NCBI RefSeq assembly: GCF_910592395.1
Contig: NC_088317.1
Coordinates: forward strand, 8,000,001 to 8,064,000
Length of the DNA stretch: 64,000 nucleotides
Source of the DNA: Lineus longissimus
Lineage: Eukaryota > Nemertea > Pilidiophora > Heteronemertea > Lineidae
Direction: 5' to 3'
How positions within the stretch are numbered: the stretch's first letter is position 1; each line of letters starts with the position of its first letter. This document shows, piece by piece, positions 63,799-64,000 of the stretch. The translations under genes were made by a program, and so were the position numbers. A model generated the notes under the pieces. The model saw nothing but the letters and a program-made list of their open reading frames with translations, was not told the origin of the DNA and did no database searches.

Positions 63799-64000
63799 AT
63801 TCTTGTTGTAACACTTGAATAAATTCTTGCTGTATCAATTGAATAAATTATACTCCTTTAAACTAAGATTACATGTTTTAGGAGTTGTGTAACACCCTTC
63901 TGGTTTAATACCCTTTAATTTACTACCTTCTGGTTTGCTAACTTCTGGTTTACTACCTTCTGGTTTACTCACTTCTGGTACACCACCTACTCGTACTTTA
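63799..64000. repeat. Downstream spacer with TTCTGGTTTACTACC-type repeats
   Basis: AATAAATTCTTG-type repeats (63795-63850) are followed by about six units like CTTCTGGTTTACTAC (from 63896). The window ends here. It may lead into the right end of Polinton copy 2. Confidence 0.6.

Larger units (their letters stand above)
43080..64000 (+). mobile_element. Polinton/Maverick element, copy 2 (right end outside window)
   Basis: Gene order on the plus strand: 464-residue unknown, coiled-coil/membrane protein, major capsid, small membrane protein, penton remnant, two-segment membrane protein, ATPase (minus), integrase, zinc-ribbon/HNH, small basic protein, Gly-rich protein, PolB, and the 316-residue homologue. 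It holds an LTR retrotransposon and a foldback insertion. Without them the visible part is about 13.9 kb. The left terminal repeat is not defined; I only infer that the edge lies near 43080. Many genes carry stops or frameshifts, so the element is decayed. Confidence 0.88.

Overview
This is a piece of an animal genome made almost wholly of nested transposable elements. I see no convincing ordinary host gene. Two large Polinton/Maverick (adintovirus-like) elements flank a block of other repeats. The mix of Polintons, a Ty3/Gypsy element with Gmr1-like (INT before RNase H) domain order, LINE reverse-transcriptase fragments, a Helitron with a C76-type peptidase, a tRNA-derived SINE and many MITEs suggests a marine invertebrate, perhaps a deuterostome. 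That host guess is inference and weak.

Layout. 1-17955: Polinton copy 1, cut by the window on the left and broken inside its major capsid gene on the right. It carries protein-primed PolB, a chromodomain integrase, an A32-type packaging ATPase, penton and major capsid genes and several conserved unknowns. A 3,054-bp foldback element (9929-12982) sits in one of its genes. 17956-26600: non-coding DNA with inverted repeats, a small MITE, a 145-bp satellite and a 37-bp satellite. About 27100-42600: a decayed Helitron (2A-like motif, C76 peptidase, 21-residue basic repeats, zinc domain, HUH/Y2 Rep, Pif1 helicase), itself interrupted by a 7.8-kb DNA transposon whose one large gene fuses a DDE-like transposase to a ubiquitin-specific protease, and by two LINE fragments. 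42715-42905: a tRNA-related SINE. About 43080-64000: Polinton copy 2, related to copy 1 but with the capsid-integrase module in the opposite orientation. It is interrupted by a young LTR retrotransposon (43723-49787, TSD GGGAC) and a 973-bp foldback element (51716-52688, TSD CGTTTG), and many of its genes are broken.

How the genes fit together. PolB would copy the Polinton DNA from a protein primer, the integrase would insert it, and the ATPase with the two capsid proteins would package it into a virion. Nearly every Polinton gene starts inside a TAAATG or TAAATAGA(A)ATG box, and ATPase and integrase start codons lie in one shared palindrome, CATTTAAATG.

The most unusual signal is a family of about 30-bp double-hairpin units (GAGC-NNN-GCTC next to GGAC-NNN-GTCC, with compensated stem changes) scattered through Polinton copy 1. 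They lie between genes and also in frame inside PolB, integrase, the HNH-like gene and others. At four sites copy 1 is exactly 10 residues longer than copy 2, which is one 30-bp unit.
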